Origin: Intestinimonas butyriciproducens
Lineage (GTDB): Bacteria; Bacillota; Clostridia; Oscillospirales; Butyricicoccaceae
NCBI RefSeq assembly: GCF_016901775.1
Contig: NZ_JACJKW010000008.1
Location: 1-64,000, forward strand
Reading direction: 5' to 3'
DNA length: 64,000 nucleotides
Part shown: positions 45,763 to 54,494 of the stretch, one piece after another
Position numbering within the stretch: the first letter of the stretch is position 1
Layout of the letters: the number at the start of each line of letters is the position of its first letter
Translations under genes and position numbers: made by a program
The notes under the pieces: model-generated
What the model was told of the DNA's origin: nothing
Databases searched by the model: none
Seen by the model: the letters and a program-made list of their open reading frames with translations, nothing else

Positions 45763-46104
45763 TTATTCAAAGGCGTTTTCCAGGTGATGGATCTCACCGC
45801 CGGGATAGACCTCGATCACATCAAAGCGGATCTGAGGCGGCTTTTCCTGCTCCCCCAGCCATTGCAGAGCGGTCAGCCGCAGCCTTTGCTGCTTGTGGGC
45901 GTCCACCGCCTCCAGGGCCTTGGCAAACCGGTCGCTCTTCCGGCTTTTGACCTCCACCATCACAACGATCCCCCGTTTTTTCACAATGAGATCGATCTCC
46001 CCATAGCGGCTGCGGTAACCGGCCTCCAGCAAGGTATAACCCTTTTTCCGCAGGTATTCCGCCGCCAGAGCCTCCCCTTTCTTTCCAGCCAGGGTGGTGT
46101 TCAT
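45763..46104 (-). CDS. yraN: YraN/UPF0102 family nuclease-like protein
   Basis: A 113-residue protein with a Holliday-junction-resolvase-like fold. The nuclease motif E-x(n)-D...E-x-K is visible in RYGEIDLIVKKRGIVVMVEVKSRKS, and the start GKKGEALAAEYLRKKGY is typical. Function is not established. Its ATG overlaps the rnhB stop, and the rnhB-yraN pairing is common. Confidence 0.92.
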   Translation of the reverse strand: MNTTLAGKKGEALAAEYLRKKGYTLLEAGYRSRYGEIDLIVKKRGIVVMVEVKSRKSDRFAKALEAVDAHKQQRLRLTALQWLGEQEKPPQIRFDVIEVYPGGEIHHLENAFE

Positions 46105-46733
46105 TTTTTGCCACCGCTTAAGATCTTGCCCAGAAAGCTCTCCCGGTGAATGGGACAGGGCCCCTTTTCCACAATGGCCTGCCGGTGATCCTTGGTGCCA
46201 TAGCCCTTGTGTTTTGCAAAGCCATAGCCCGGATAGGCCTCATCCATTTTTTCCATGTACCGGTCCCGGCTCACCTTGGCCAGGATGGATGCGGCGGCCA
46301 CACTGGCGCTCTGCCGGTCTCCGCCTACCACACACACTGTTTCGATCCCGGAAAATCCAGGGTCCCGGTTGCCGTCCACCAGCAAAAGATCCGGGGTAAG
46401 GCCCATCTGCTCCACGGCCCGGTGCATGGCCAGAAAAGTGGCCTGCAAAATGTTCAGCTGGTCGATCTCTTTTTCGTCGGCCCACCCTACCCCGAAGGCC
46501 AAGGCTTTGGCCGTGATCTGGCTGAACAATATTTCCCGGCGGCGGGGCGAGATTTTTTTGGAATCATCCAACCCCTCCAAAGGCTCCGCGGGGTCCAGAA
46601 TGACCGCCGCGGCGCACACCGGCCCGGCCAAGGGCCCGCGGCCGGCTTCGTCGATGCCGCAAAGGGCGGAAAACCCCTTTTGCCGGAAAAGCTGGTCAAA
46701 CAGATACAGCTCGCTGCTTTTTCCTTTATGCAT
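46101..46733 (-). CDS. rnhB: Ribonuclease HII
   Basis: A 210-residue nuclease removing ribonucleotides and RNA from RNA-DNA hybrids. The acidic active-site block is CGIDEAGRGPLAGPV, followed by LDDSKKISPRRRE and GYGTKDH. The ATG at 46733 uses a GGAGG 6 nt upstream that lies in the last codons of rbgA; a second ATG two codons earlier sits too close to it. Confidence 0.95.
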   Translation of the reverse strand: MHKGKSSELYLFDQLFRQKGFSALCGIDEAGRGPLAGPVCAAAVILDPAEPLEGLDDSKKISPRRREILFSQITAKALAFGVGWADEKEIDQLNILQATFLAMHRAVEQMGLTPDLLLVDGNRDPGFSGIETVCVVGGDRQSASVAAASILAKVSRDRYMEKMDEAYPGYGFAKHKGYGTKDHRQAIVEKGPCPIHRESFLGKILSGGKK

Positions 46734-47601
46734 GGGCATCCTCCGGGGTGTCTTCCGGCGGAGACTGCAAAGTGATCCGCCCCAGTTTCCCGCTGCGGAA
46801 TTCATCCAGCAGCACCCGGGCCATCCGCTCGGTGTTGCAGTAGCCCCCGGCCTGAAGGAATCCCCGGGCCCGGGCCAGCTCTTCCAGCACATCATAGGAA
46901 GGCTTGTCCTCTGTGTTTTCCACCTTGTAACGCTTTTCCAAGGCACCCGGCGCCTGCTGGCGCAGGGTGTCGATGAGATGACAGGCCAGCTCTTCCAGCT
47001 CCAGAATCTCGTCGTTGATGGTACCGGTGAAGGCCAGCATCAGGCCGGTTTCTTCATCTTCGATTTTGGGCCACAGCATACCCGGGGTGTCCATCAGCTC
47101 CACGCCCCCTTTCAGGGCGAACCACTGTTTCTGCCGGGTGACGCCGGGCCTGTCCTGAGCCACCGCCGAACGACGGCCCAAGATCCGGTTGATAAAAGAG
47201 GATTTTCCCACATTGGGAATGCCGCAGGCCATAATGCGGATGCTTTTGCCCTTCAGCCCCTTTTCCTCATTGCGTGCGATCTGCTGGGCCATCACCTGGC
47301 GCACCAGGGGAAGAAACTCCCCATAGCCGCCGCCGTTCTGGCTGTCCAGAGCGATCACCGGAAAGCCCTTGCTTTTGAAATATTTCTTCCATTCTTCCGT
47401 CTGCCGGGGATCGGCCTGATCGGCCCGGTTGAGCACGATGATCCGCTTTTTCTGCCCGGCCAGGGCGGAAAGATCCGGATTTCGGGAAGCCCAGGGAATC
47501 CGGGCGTCCAGCAGTTCGCACACCAGGTCAATCTGACGGATATCCTCCTGCATCAGGCGCTTGGTTTTGGCCATATGGCCGGGATACCAGTTGATCTTCA
47601 T
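46726..47601 (-). CDS. rbgA: Ribosome biogenesis GTPase RbgA/YlqF
   Basis: A 291-residue circularly permuted GTPase for late 50S assembly. The motif order is G4 (VLNRAD) and G5 before G1 (GIPNVGKSSFINRI) and G3 (MDTPGMLWP), which defines the permuted class. N-terminal INWYPGHMAKTKR is diagnostic. The lepB-ylqF-rnhB order after rplS is conserved in Bacillus. It overlaps lepB (ATGA) and rnhB (8 nt). Confidence 0.96.
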   Translation of the reverse strand: MKINWYPGHMAKTKRLMQEDIRQIDLVCELLDARIPWASRNPDLSALAGQKKRIIVLNRADQADPRQTEEWKKYFKSKGFPVIALDSQNGGGYGEFLPLVRQVMAQQIARNEEKGLKGKSIRIMACGIPNVGKSSFINRILGRRSAVAQDRPGVTRQKQWFALKGGVELMDTPGMLWPKIEDEETGLMLAFTGTINDEILELEELACHLIDTLRQQAPGALEKRYKVENTEDKPSYDVLEELARARGFLQAGGYCNTERMARVLLDEFRSGKLGRITLQSPPEDTPEDAHA

Positions 47602-48218
47602 GACAAAGAACCCACCCTGCTGAAGGGGAAGATACGGAAGATCGCCTTCCCCACGATTTTTTCATAGGGGATCGTGCCGATTTCATAGAGCTTACGGCTG
47701 TCCGAGCTGCCGTTGCGGTTATCGCCCATGACAAACACTTCCCCTTCCGGCACAGTAAAAGCGCCGGTAAGGTCACCGGTGTACATCATCTGCCCGGCCA
47801 GATCATTGATATAAGGCTCATACAGAGCCTGGCCATTCACATAAACCGTGCCCGCTTCCCCGTCGATCTCCACGGTGTCGCCCCCCAGGGCGATGACCCG
47901 CTTGACCAGGGGCTCATCCATAAAGCCGTCGGCCATGAGCACCACGATGTCCCCCCGCTCCGGCTCACCATAGCCGAAGGAAGAAATCAGAAGCTGATCC
48001 CCCTCGTGGAGAGTGGGATACATGGAAGACCCCTCCACACCGGAAAGGCGCACAAAAAAGGCGCAGATCACCACCAGGACGGCCAGGGCATAGACCAGCG
48101 CCTCCGCCCAATCGAACAGATCGGCGCTGACCGAATGTTTTTTTCCATCGTCTTCCCAGGGCTCTGTTTGCTTTGAAAGCTCTGTTTCCTCTTCCTTGCG
48201 GAATTGCTGTTCGTCCAT
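47598..48218 (-). CDS. lepB: Signal peptidase I
   Basis: A 206-residue membrane protease cleaving secretory signal peptides. After a charged cytoplasmic segment there is one membrane helix (about 38-57), then the catalytic Ser in EGSSMYPTL (S65) and Lys K106 in VKRVIALGGD, and the late block MGDNRNGSSDSR. ATG 48218 has GGAGG 8 nt upstream; a TTG five codons earlier would overlap that site. Confidence 0.95.
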   Translation of the reverse strand: MDEQQFRKEEETELSKQTEPWEDDGKKHSVSADLFDWAEALVYALAVLVVICAFFVRLSGVEGSSMYPTLHEGDQLLISSFGYGEPERGDIVVLMADGFMDEPLVKRVIALGGDTVEIDGEAGTVYVNGQALYEPYINDLAGQMMYTGDLTGAFTVPEGEVFVMGDNRNGSSDSRKLYEIGTIPYEKIVGKAIFRIFPFSRVGSLS

Positions 48219-48265
48219 CACATCATCCTCCAAAGCGCGGGACGGGCCATTGCGGCCCGGCTGGG

Positions 48266-48299
48266 TATAAAAAGAAGAGGGACAGAATTACTCCGTCCC
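48266..48299 (-). terminator. Terminator after rplS
   Basis: GGGAC and GTCCC (48279-48283/48295-48299), extended inward by GGAG/TTCT pairing, form a hairpin followed by TCTTCTTTTTAT on the minus strand. It lies 10 bases after rplS. No new promoter was seen before lepB, so some readthrough into lepB is likely. Confidence 0.7.
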
Positions 48300-48308
48300 T
48301 GCATCCTC

Positions 48309-48650
48309 TTAGATATCCTGTTTGACTTTAGCAGCCTTGCCAACTCTGTTACGCAGGTAGTAAAGCTTGGCTCTTCTGACTTTGCCCTTGCGGACCACTT
48401 CCACCTTCTCCAGGTTGGGGGAATGGACAGGGAAAGCCTTTTCTACGCCTACGCCGTAGGATACGCGGCGAACGGTGAATGTCTCCTGGATGCCGCCGTG
48501 CTTCATAGCGATGACGGTGCCCTCAAAGACCTGAATTCTTTCACGGTTGCCTTCTTTGATCTTGGCGTGCACCCGCACGGTGTCGCCGATGCCGAAGTTG
48601 ACAGCGTCAGGCTTCAGCTGGGATTCGGTCAGTTTTTTTACGAGATCCAT
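48309..48650 (-). CDS. rplS: 50S ribosomal protein L19
   Basis: A 113-residue ribosomal protein at the subunit interface. Family blocks include [30 protein letters not shown] and [18 protein letters not shown], with the basic C-terminus [19 protein letters not shown]. It has its own promoter and terminator. AAAGGAAAGAG precedes the ATG. Confidence 0.98.
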   Translation of the reverse strand: MDLVKKLTESQLKPDAVNFGIGDTVRVHAKIKEGNRERIQVFEGTVIAMKHGGIQETFTVRRVSYGVGVEKAFPVHSPNLEKVEVVRKGKVRRAKLYYLRNRVGKAAKVKQDI

Positions 48651-48725
48651 AATTCTCTTTCCTTTCGTTCATAGATGTTCGTGCCCTGACTGCGGCAGAG
48701 GACCATCCGTAATGCATGCCCGATT

Positions 48726-48754
48726 ATAATACCATACAAATCCCCTGATTGCAA
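48726..48754 (-). promoter_or_regulatory. Promoter for rplS
   Basis: TTGCAA (48754-48749), a 17-nt spacer ending TGG, and TATTAT (48731-48726) form an extended -10 promoter. The transcript would have a leader of about 70 nt, long enough for a small autoregulatory r-protein structure, which I cannot confirm. Confidence 0.65.
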
Positions 48755-48811
48755 GGGTTTCCTGGTTTTTTTGAAAGTTTTTTCTTCTCCGGGCGGCAAA
48801 GATGATTTTTT

Positions 48812-49468
48812 TCATTCCACTTTTCCCGTCTGGAAAAAGTCCTTTCCTTCTCCGTCCAGGATGCTCTGACGCACATAAAGGGGCCTGTCCTCCCGCTTTA
48901 TTTTGTCGTGGAAACGGAGAATGTCGGTGATGTAGCTGGGGTTCAGCGGATCATCTCCGGCCCTCAGCACGCACCGGCAGCAGAAACCTTCCTCCTCAGG
49001 GAAAAATTCCAGGGAGCGCACATAATCCCCCAGCACCACTTCCCGGTCGCCCCGCTTGGAATGCTTGAGGATCTTCACTTCTCCTTGGAACAAAGAAGGA
49101 ATGCTCTCATCCCAGGGGGAGGAATAGTGCACCTCATAGCCGCAGAAAGCGATCTGGTTCACCGGACGGGAGGCCTGTCCCACTTCCAGCACCCGCAGGC
49201 CGTGGGGCAAAACCCCATTGAGCCGGCTCTCCAAATCCTCCGGCAGAGTGTCGGTAGTCAGATCAAAATCGGCCAGCTCGCACTGGCTTTGGTAGCCGGT
49301 GGACAGAGGCACCAGAATGGACAGATAGATATGGGGATTGAACCCCTCGGTGTACCGCACAGGCAGTTTGGCCCGCACCAAAGACCGCTGGAGGGTGTTC
49401 ATCAGGTCCAGATGGGAAATATAGGCAGAATATTCGTTTTTCTCAAATTTGATTCTCACTTTAAACAT
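48812..49468 (-). CDS. DUF2344 / TIGR03936 radical-SAM-associated protein
   Basis: A 218-residue protein with family blocks VRIKFEKNEYSAYISHLDLMNTLQRSLVRAKLPVRYTEGFNPHIYLS. It always travels with the TIGR03960 radical SAM protein and may be its substrate-binding partner; the reaction is unknown. The ATG at 49468 has GGAGG 7 nt upstream and overlaps the previous gene by 8 nt. Clostridial loci usually continue with rne/rng and rplU, which are absent here. Confidence 0.9.
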   Translation of the reverse strand: MFKVRIKFEKNEYSAYISHLDLMNTLQRSLVRAKLPVRYTEGFNPHIYLSILVPLSTGYQSQCELADFDLTTDTLPEDLESRLNGVLPHGLRVLEVGQASRPVNQIAFCGYEVHYSSPWDESIPSLFQGEVKILKHSKRGDREVVLGDYVRSLEFFPEEEGFCCRCVLRAGDDPLNPSYITDILRFHDKIKREDRPLYVRQSILDGEGKDFFQTGKVE

Positions 49469-51296
49469 CACAGGGCCTCCCGCAGGACAAAGTCAGCGCA
49501 CCGCAATTCCGGCATCCGGCGGCGCAGTCCGGTGTGGCGACCCCCTTGAGGGCCTGCTGGTATTCGCTCCACAGATAGCTTTTGCACACGCCGGAGAAAA
49601 CGTGATCCCAGGGCAGCACTTCTTCCTCCCCCGGCGAGCGGTAGGCATAGAAATCCGGGTCCAGGGAGCACTCCTGGAAAGCTTCCATCCAGGCATCGAA
49701 CTTGAAATATTCATCCCAGGCATCCAGATTGCAGCCCTTCTCCCAGGCCTTGTAAATCACCTGAGACAGCCGACGGTCACCCCGGGCAAACACAGCTTCC
49801 AGATAGCTTGCATCCCCATGGTGCAGGTTGAAGCTGACATTCTTGATCTTCAGCTGCTCCCGCAGCAGTTCCTGCTTCCGCCGCACCTCTTCCCGTGTGG
49901 CCTGTCCCACCCACTGGAAGGGGGTCTGGGCCTTGGGCACAAAGGTGGACACGCCCACATTGATCTTGATGCCCCGGGCCTTATTCTTGGCGGTCTTCCG
50001 GAAGGTGTAGATCACATCCCGCACGATCTGGGCGATACCACAGAGATCCTCGTCGGTCTCGGTGGGCAGGCCCATCATAAAGTACAGCTTGACGCTGTTG
50101 TAGCCTGCGCCGAAGGCGATGGCGCAGGAATGGAGCAGATCCTCTTCATACAGGTTTTTGTTGATCACATCCCGCAGCCGCTGGGTGCCTGCTTCCGGGG
50201 CAAAAGTCAGGCCGCTTTTGCGCACCTTCTGCACATTCTCCATCAGCTCCAGGTTGAAGTTGTCCGCTCGGAGAGAGGGCAGAGCCAGGTTCACATGGCG
50301 GGGCTCGCAGTAATCCACAAGCTGGGTGCACAGCTCGTCCAGTTGAGGATAGTCACTGGAACTGAGGGAAGTGAGAGACACCTCGTCATAACCGGTGCTC
50401 TCCACCAGTTTCTTGGCCTGCTCCACCAGGGTGGCGGCGTTTTTGGCCCGGATGGGCCGGTAGGTATACCCGGCCTGGCAGAACCGGCAGCCACGGCGAC
50501 AGCCTCGGAACAGCTCCACCATGGCCCGGTCAAAGACGATGTCGGTGGAGGGGACGATGAAGCTGTCGGGATAATAGACCTTGTCCAGATCCCGGATGAT
50601 GGCCTTCTTCACCTGCTGGGGCGCTCCGTTTTTCGCCGTAATGGCCTGCACAGTGCCGTCCTCATTGTAGGCCACATCGTAGAAGGCAGGCACATACACC
50701 CCTTCGATGGAAAGGGACTCTTTCAGGAAGGTTTCCTTGTCCCAGCCCTCTTTTTTGGCTTTGCGGTAAAGCTCCACCAGGGCCGGCAGGTTCTCCTCCC
50801 CTTCGCCCACCAGAATGATGTCGAAAAAGTCCACCACCGGCTCCACATTGTAAACGCAGGGGCCGCCGGCAATGACCAGCGGAGTCAGCTCTGTTCTCTC
50901 CCGGGAGAACTTGGGCACCCCCGCCAGATCCAGCATATTGAGCACCGTGGTATAGTTCAGCTCATACTGAAGAGAAAAGCCGAAAATGTCAAATTCCGAA
51001 GCGTAGTCTTTGCTCTCCAGTCCATAGAGGGGCACGCCGTGGCGGCGCATCTCCCGCTCCATATCCGGCGCAGGAGCATACATCCGCTCACACCACACTC
51101 CCTCCATGGCGTTTAAGCGGCCATAGAGGATCTTGGAGCCCAGATGGCTCATGGCAATCTCATAAAGCTCCGGAAAGCAAAGGGCAAAGCGGCAGTCCAC
51201 CTGCTCTTTGTCCTTCACCACCTGATTGTATTCCCCGCCGGTATACCGGGCGGGCTTTCGCACATTGTCCAGACATTGTTTGATTTTATAGTCCAT
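49461..51296 (-). CDS. TIGR03960 family B12-binding radical SAM protein
   Basis: A 611-residue protein with an N-terminal cobalamin-binding-like region and a radical SAM core whose [4Fe-4S] cysteines are C266, C270 and C273 in GCRRGCRFC. The C-terminus ends in several extra cysteines (DCAAGCRNCGALTLSCGRPC), possibly a second cluster site. Its reaction is unknown. GGAGG is 4 nt before the ATG. It is followed directly by its usual partner gene. Confidence 0.93.
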   Translation of the reverse strand: MDYKIKQCLDNVRKPARYTGGEYNQVVKDKEQVDCRFALCFPELYEIAMSHLGSKILYGRLNAMEGVWCERMYAPAPDMEREMRRHGVPLYGLESKDYASEFDIFGFSLQYELNYTTVLNMLDLAGVPKFSRERTELTPLVIAGGPCVYNVEPVVDFFDIILVGEGEENLPALVELYRKAKKEGWDKETFLKESLSIEGVYVPAFYDVAYNEDGTVQAITAKNGAPQQVKKAIIRDLDKVYYPDSFIVPSTDIVFDRAMVELFRGCRRGCRFCQAGYTYRPIRAKNAATLVEQAKKLVESTGYDEVSLTSLSSSDYPQLDELCTQLVDYCEPRHVNLALPSLRADNFNLELMENVQKVRKSGLTFAPEAGTQRLRDVINKNLYEEDLLHSCAIAFGAGYNSVKLYFMMGLPTETDEDLCGIAQIVRDVIYTFRKTAKNKARGIKINVGVSTFVPKAQTPFQWVGQATREEVRRKQELLREQLKIKNVSFNLHHGDASYLEAVFARGDRRLSQVIYKAWEKGCNLDAWDEYFKFDAWMEAFQECSLDPDFYAYRSPGEEEVLPWDHVFSGVCKSYLWSEYQQALKGVATPDCAAGCRNCGALTLSCGRPCDV

Positions 51297-51324
51297 GTTT
51301 CCTCCCGAAAAGCCATTCGATACC

Positions 51325-51936
51325 TTATACTATAAAGCTTTTCCGGCCCGGTGTAAAGTAATTTCGTACCAAACGCCCCAGCACGGCCCCGGCACACACC
51401 AGCAGGGTACAGTTTCCCCCGGAGGAAACAAAGAGGACCGCCCCGGCACAAAGGAGCAGCACCCCCACCGCCAGGGAGGATGCGGTGAGCACCCGGTCGC
51501 TCCATTCCAGCTCTCCCCTGCGCAGCAGCATGGCCCGGAGGAAAACGCCCCCATCCAAGGGCAGCGCAGGCAGCAGATTGAAACAGCCCAGAAGGGCGCT
51601 GCATCCGCAGAACAGATAGATCCCCTCCCAGGGCAGCCATTTGGCCAGAAAGGCCCCCGCCCCGCAGGAAAGCAGATTCATCCCCGGCCCCATGAGGGCG
51701 ATGAAAGCATCCTTACCATAGGTGTCCCGGATGCACCGGTAGCGGATATCCATGCCCCCCAGTCCCAGCACCAGCCGCTCCACCTGTCCGCCGCACAGCC
51801 AGATGGCTCCCATGTGCCCGCCTTCGTGGATGGCCACGGCCAACAGAAGGGCGGCCAGAAGAGAGATGCTCTCGCAGCACAGCAGCAGGGCGCAAAGCAG
51901 CACAAAGGCCCCGGAAAGACCGTATTTTTTTCCCAT
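51325..51936 (-). CDS. spoIVFB: SpoIVFB-like site-2 protease
   Basis: A 203-residue M50 intramembrane protease. The zinc site HEGGH has H37, E38 and H41, and the third ligand region is NLLPALPLDGG. Several hydrophobic helices fill the protein. In Bacillus SpoIVFB processes pro-sigma-K; the call rests on the adjacent M23 SpoIVFA-like gene and the neighbouring sporulation genes. It starts 4 nt after that gene without a clear Shine-Dalgarno, which suggests coupled translation. Confidence 0.85.
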   Translation of the reverse strand: MGKKYGLSGAFVLLCALLLCCESISLLAALLLAVAIHEGGHMGAIWLCGGQVERLVLGLGGMDIRYRCIRDTYGKDAFIALMGPGMNLLSCGAGAFLAKWLPWEGIYLFCGCSALLGCFNLLPALPLDGGVFLRAMLLRRGELEWSDRVLTASSLAVGVLLLCAGAVLFVSSGGNCTLLVCAGAVLGRLVRNYFTPGRKSFIV

Positions 51937-51940
51937 ATTT

Positions 51941-52963
51941 CTAAGCCCCCAGCTTTACATAATCGTTGGGATCGATGATCTTGCCGTCCTTTTTCATCTG
52001 GAAGTGAAGATGAGGCCCGGTGGACTGGCCGGTGGAACCCACTTTACCGATCTCCTGCCCCATTTCCACCTGCTGGCCCTCTTCCACCGTCACGCTGTCC
52101 ATATGGCCGTAAAAGGAGGTAAAGCCGTCCCCGTGATCCACCAGGGCATAGTTGCCATACACCGTGCCCACTCCCACTTCCAGCACCGTTCCCCCGGCAA
52201 AGCTGCCGATGGGAGTGCCCATGCCCGCCCCGATGTCCACCCCATGGTGAAATTTATATTCCCCGTCGATGGGGTGATCCCGCCACCCATAGGGGGATGT
52301 GACCACTCCCTGCAAAGGCGCAGTGCAGGGAGCGGAAAAGGTATAGGTGTTGCCGTCTACCTCTTCCGGCAAAGAGGAATCGGCGCTTTCCTCCCCCTTC
52401 CCCCAGATCAGCTGCAACTGGGACACCTCCCAGGCGGGATAAGGAGCTTCACACACGCCGCCCGTTTCGCTCTGCCATAAAAAAAGGCGGCCGGTTTGCA
52501 CTCCGGCCGTCTTTTCGATCTGGGCGCTCTCCGGCGAAATTTCATCGATCTCCTCCTGAGAAGGTTCCTGATAGTCCGCCGCGTTCCCCTGATCTTCTTC
52601 CTGTTTTTCCTGTGTTTCCTCTTTTTCCTCTGTCTCTCCGCTTTCTTCCCTATCCTCTCCCAGCAGCTTTTTGCCAAAGACAAAAAGGGCATCCTCTTCC
52701 TCTTCCTGCCCGGCCACCTGGCGTCCCAGCACGGCCACCGCTTCCTTCAGATCCATATCCCCACCAAAAAGGGATGCCACCGTCTGCCGCAGAGCCTGGG
52801 GTGTCTCGCCGGGAGAAAAACGGAGATAAAGAGCCAGCGCCACAAGAGCGCAAAGCAGAATGGTCCGTATCCGGGGCCCTCCCTCTTCTTCCCGGCCCCG
52901 GCCATAGCCCCGGCTGTAAGCTCTGCGGGCCGCCTTTACCGGTTTGTATCTTCGGCTTTGCAT
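51941..52963 (-). CDS. spoIVFA: M23 metallopeptidase domain protein, SpoIVFA-like
   Basis: A 340-residue protein: basic N-terminus, one membrane helix (about 33-49), a long acidic Glu/Gln-rich linker (86-150), and a C-terminal LytM/M23 domain. The domain keeps the canonical metal and catalytic residues: H239 and D243 in FHHGVDIG, H286 in YGHMDS, and H318/H320 in HLHF, so it may be an active endopeptidase. Its position before spoIVFB suggests SpoIVFA, the SpoIVFB partner; a SpoIIQ-like role is an alternative. GGAGGG precedes the start. Confidence 0.82.
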   Translation of the reverse strand: MQSRRYKPVKAARRAYSRGYGRGREEEGGPRIRTILLCALVALALYLRFSPGETPQALRQTVASLFGGDMDLKEAVAVLGRQVAGQEEEEDALFVFGKKLLGEDREESGETEEKEETQEKQEEDQGNAADYQEPSQEEIDEISPESAQIEKTAGVQTGRLFLWQSETGGVCEAPYPAWEVSQLQLIWGKGEESADSSLPEEVDGNTYTFSAPCTAPLQGVVTSPYGWRDHPIDGEYKFHHGVDIGAGMGTPIGSFAGGTVLEVGVGTVYGNYALVDHGDGFTSFYGHMDSVTVEEGQQVEMGQEIGKVGSTGQSTGPHLHFQMKKDGKIIDPNDYVKLGA

Positions 52964-52986
52964 GGAATCCCTCCTTTGCTTCCCTG

Positions 52987-54465
52987 CTACAGAATGATGC
53001 AGATCAGCCCGCTGCTGTTTTCGTTGACGATCCGCTGCAAGGTCTCCTGGATCTTGGCCCTGGCCTCTTCGGGCATCCGGTAGAGCTTGTTGTTCAGCCC
53101 CTCGTTCACCAGCTCGTGGAGGGATTTGCCGAAGATGTTGCTCTCCCAGATCTTCTCCGGTGAGTCCTCGAACTCGCTGAGCAGGTAGTGCACCAGCTCC
53201 TCCGACTGCCGCTCGCTGCCCACAATGGGAGAGACCTCGGTTTTGATGTCGGCCCTGATCATGTGGATGGAGGGGGCGCTGGCTTTGAGCCGCACCCCGA
53301 AGCGTCCCCCCTGGCGGACGATCTCCGGCTCATCCAGGGTCATTTCGCTGCGGGAGGGCATGACGATGCCGTAGCCCGTCTGCCGCACCTGATCCAGGGC
53401 GCTGCGGATACGGCCATACTCTTCCCGGATGCTGGAAAGTTCACAGAGCAGGGGCAGGAAGTCGGCCTGGTCCCGGATCTCGATGCCGCTGCGCTGGGAG
53501 AGGATGGTGTAATAAAGGGAATCCTCCGCCATGATGCGGATCTCCACCGCTCCCTCTCCCAGGGGCATGGAGGTGATCAGGCTGTCGCTGATGTAGGGAC
53601 ATTCCGAAAGCCCTTCCAGAGCCTGCTTCACATCCCGCATCCGGCTGATTCCCCCGGTGCAGCGATAGATGGTGTCATAGATCTGGCAGCGGATCTCGTT
53701 GTCCGGCTCCAGCACATTGACCCAGCTGGGCAGAGTGTAGCGGAACTCCTTGGCGGGAAATTCGTACAGAACGGTGCGCAGCACCCCTTCGATGTCCCCC
53801 TGGGTGAGGTTGGCGCAGTCCAGGGCCAGACAGCTTACCTGGTACCGCTCTTCCAGCTGCCGCCGCAGCTTCTGGGCCTCGGGAGAACGGGGCTCCACGC
53901 TGTTGAGCACCAGCACAAAGGGCTTTTGCAGCTCCTTCAGCTCTTCCACCACCCGCTCTTCCGCCTGGATGTATTCCTCCCGGGGCAGATCGGAAATGGT
54001 GCCGTCGGTGGTGACCACAATGCCGATGGTGGAGTGCTCGGTGATGACCTTCCGGGTGCCGGTCTCCGCCGCTTCCCGCAGGGTGATTTCGTGATCAAAC
54101 CAGGGGGTGGAAACCATCCGGGGCGCGTCTCCCTCCATCTGCCCCAGGGCTCCGTCGATCATATACCCTACACAGTCGATCATCCGCACATTGAAATGGG
54201 TGTTTTCATCCAGGGCGATGTCCACGGCGTCCTCGGGGACGAACTTGGGCTCCGCCGTCATGATGGTGCGGCCGCTGCCGCTTTGGGGCAGCTCGTCTTT
54301 GGCCCGCTCCCGCAGATACACATTGTCGATGCGGGGCAGAACCATGGTCTCCATGAAGCTTTTGATAAAGGTGGACTTGCCTGTGCGCACCGGCCCCACC
54401 ACGCCGATATAGATATCCCCTTCGGTGCGAAGGGCGATATCCTCATAAATGCTGCTCTTTTCCAC
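52987..54465 (-). CDS. spoIVA: Stage IV sporulation protein A
   Basis: A 492-residue ATPase, the same length as the Bacillus protein, which polymerises into the spore-coat basement layer. Walker A is GPVRTGKST (24-32, K30), followed by ERAKDELPQSGSGRTIMTAEPKFVPEDA. The C-terminus NENSSGLICIIL is the family's hydrophobic anchor. The start is GTG 54465 with GGAGG 7 nt upstream. It lies between sipL and spoIVFA, and SpoVM, its membrane-anchoring partner, is encoded nearby. Confidence 0.98.
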   Translation of the reverse strand: MEKSSIYEDIALRTEGDIYIGVVGPVRTGKSTFIKSFMETMVLPRIDNVYLRERAKDELPQSGSGRTIMTAEPKFVPEDAVDIALDENTHFNVRMIDCVGYMIDGALGQMEGDAPRMVSTPWFDHEITLREAAETGTRKVITEHSTIGIVVTTDGTISDLPREEYIQAEERVVEELKELQKPFVLVLNSVEPRSPEAQKLRRQLEERYQVSCLALDCANLTQGDIEGVLRTVLYEFPAKEFRYTLPSWVNVLEPDNEIRCQIYDTIYRCTGGISRMRDVKQALEGLSECPYISDSLITSMPLGEGAVEIRIMAEDSLYYTILSQRSGIEIRDQADFLPLLCELSSIREEYGRIRSALDQVRQTGYGIVMPSRSEMTLDEPEIVRQGGRFGVRLKASAPSIHMIRADIKTEVSPIVGSERQSEELVHYLLSEFEDSPEKIWESNIFGKSLHELVNEGLNNKLYRMPEEARAKIQETLQRIVNENSSGLICIIL

Positions 54466-54494
54466 TGCTATTCCTCCCTGCGGATGTTTGTCTC

